Origin: Clostridiales bacterium
GTDB taxonomy: Bacteria; Bacillota; Clostridia; Oscillospirales; Butyricicoccaceae
DNA: 31,716 nucleotides
NCBI GenBank assembly: GCA_004555915.1
Contig: SFJM01000024.1
Coordinates: 1 to 31,716, forward strand
Reading direction: 5' to 3'
Positions 31,110 to 31,716 of this stretch are shown one piece after another. Position numbers and translations under genes: made by a program. Within the stretch, counting starts at the first letter, position 1; every line of letters begins with the position of its first letter. The notes under the pieces were generated by a model, which saw nothing but the letters and a program-made list of their open reading frames with translations, had not been told where the DNA came from and ran no database searches.

Positions 31110-31146
31110 ATCGCCACAAAGGTATGGAAACAAAGGGGTGGAGGGT

Positions 31147-31716
31147 TTGTCGAAGGAGTTTATTCGCATTGTAACAGAAGATACAGTAGAAATGATTACG
31201 GATGATACGCTGCGCGAGATGAAAAGCCATGGCACAGCAGATTTTCCGTTTCAGTATTACAGTGAAACATTTGACTGGAAACGGCTGGAGTCTATTGAAT
31301 GGCATTGGCATAATGAAATTGAGCTTGTTCATGTTTGGGATGGTGCGATAGAATGCCATATTGGGGAGCAGACCATCTGTATGCAAAAGGGAGATGCCCT
31401 GTTCATTAACAGCGGTGTGATTCACCGATATCAGGCCCCAAAAGGTTGTGAACAGTCTAAATGTCAGTTTTCTGATATTGTTTTCTCGCCAGAGCTGATT
31501 GCACCCAGCAGTTCTGCGATTTATCGAAACTATGTTCAGCCGATCGTAACACAGGGCCAGCCATTCCTGCTGATTCAGGGAAAGGAAGAATGGGAAAGTA
31601 AAACGCTGGAATGTTATCAAATGGTTCAGCAGATTTGTCAGTCAGAACAGGATCTGGCTGAGCTGCGGATTCAGATTGGAATTTCTGAGCTGTGGCTATA
31701 TTTAGATCGGAAGAGC
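31147..31716 (+). CDS. AraC-type regulator, N-terminal cupin domain (truncated by window end)
   Basis: An open frame of 190 codons runs off the window. It shows an AraC_binding cupin domain: WHWHNEIELVHVWDG carries the paired His residues, MQKGDALFINSGVIHRY is the second cupin motif. The helix-turn-helix half expected at the C-terminus is outside the window, so the regulator call is inference from the sensor domain and the start of the linker. I chose the TTG at 31147, since AAGGGGTGGAGG precedes it; the ATG at 31192 would cut the first strands. Such proteins usually regulate a neighbouring sugar or small-molecule gene. Confidence 0.75.
   Translation, partial: MSKEFIRIVTEDTVEMITDDTLREMKSHGTADFPFQYYSETFDWKRLESIEWHWHNEIELVHVWDGAIECHIGEQTICMQKGDALFINSGVIHRYQAPKGCEQSKCQFSDIVFSPELIAPSSSAIYRNYVQPIVTQGQPFLLIQGKEEWESKTLECYQMVQQICQSEQDLAELRIQIGISELWLYLDRKS

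Overview
The window looks like a chromosomal segment of a Gram-positive anaerobe of the Bacillota, class Clostridia, probably the Oscillospirales side. The species cannot be named from sequence alone. The clues are A/G-rich Shine-Dalgarno sites before almost every gene, TTGACA/TATAAT-type promoters, T-box leaders, a fused aroE-aroK gene and family signatures typical of gut Clostridia. Most of it is ordinary housekeeping and biosynthesis, with no phage, IS element or CRISPR array.

Layout. Positions 1-3126 hold a plus-strand run: the tail of a DUF1330-like gene, a metallo-beta-lactamase-fold hydrolase, a CDP-alcohol phosphatidyltransferase, a flavodoxin-like protein and a double GNAT acetyltransferase. 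Positions 3300-7010 hold a PEP-synthase-like pseudo-enzyme under a strong promoter, then a SpoU/TrmH RNA methyltransferase. Positions 7058-7404 are a 166-bp tandem repeat abutting a minus-strand tRNA-Leu(CAA). Positions 7595-9391 are a minus-strand operon of DUF2461, a DnaQ-like exonuclease and a small membrane protein. Positions 9534-13734 run on the plus strand: an Lrp regulator overlapping an aminotransferase, a VOC protein, then an ECF S-component overlapping a pyridoxal kinase (probably B6 salvage) and a radical SAM protein. A MATE exporter and a membrane protein with an internal duplication follow, to 16376.

Positions 16380-17510 have no convincing protein gene. They hold three tandem units of about 310 bp. 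Each minus-strand unit has a -10 box, a conserved core that can fold, and a terminator. Three helices keep their pairing while their sequence changes, and indels between copies break any shared reading frame. I read these as three paralogous structured small RNAs of about 200 nt, with a decayed fourth unit. This is the best candidate here for something undescribed.

Positions 17569-24971 are a complete minus-strand chorismate/phenylalanine operon (aroF-aroB-aroC-pheA-aroA-aroEK) with overlapping genes, led by a T-box whose best specifier reading is UUC (Phe). Back to back with it, positions 25156-30047 hold the leucine operon (leuA-leuC-leuD-leuB) under a T-box with specifier CUC (Leu). The two amino-acid pathways are thus driven divergently by uncharged tRNA from one short intergenic region. 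The window ends with an HD-Nudix fusion on the minus strand and the start of an AraC-type regulator.
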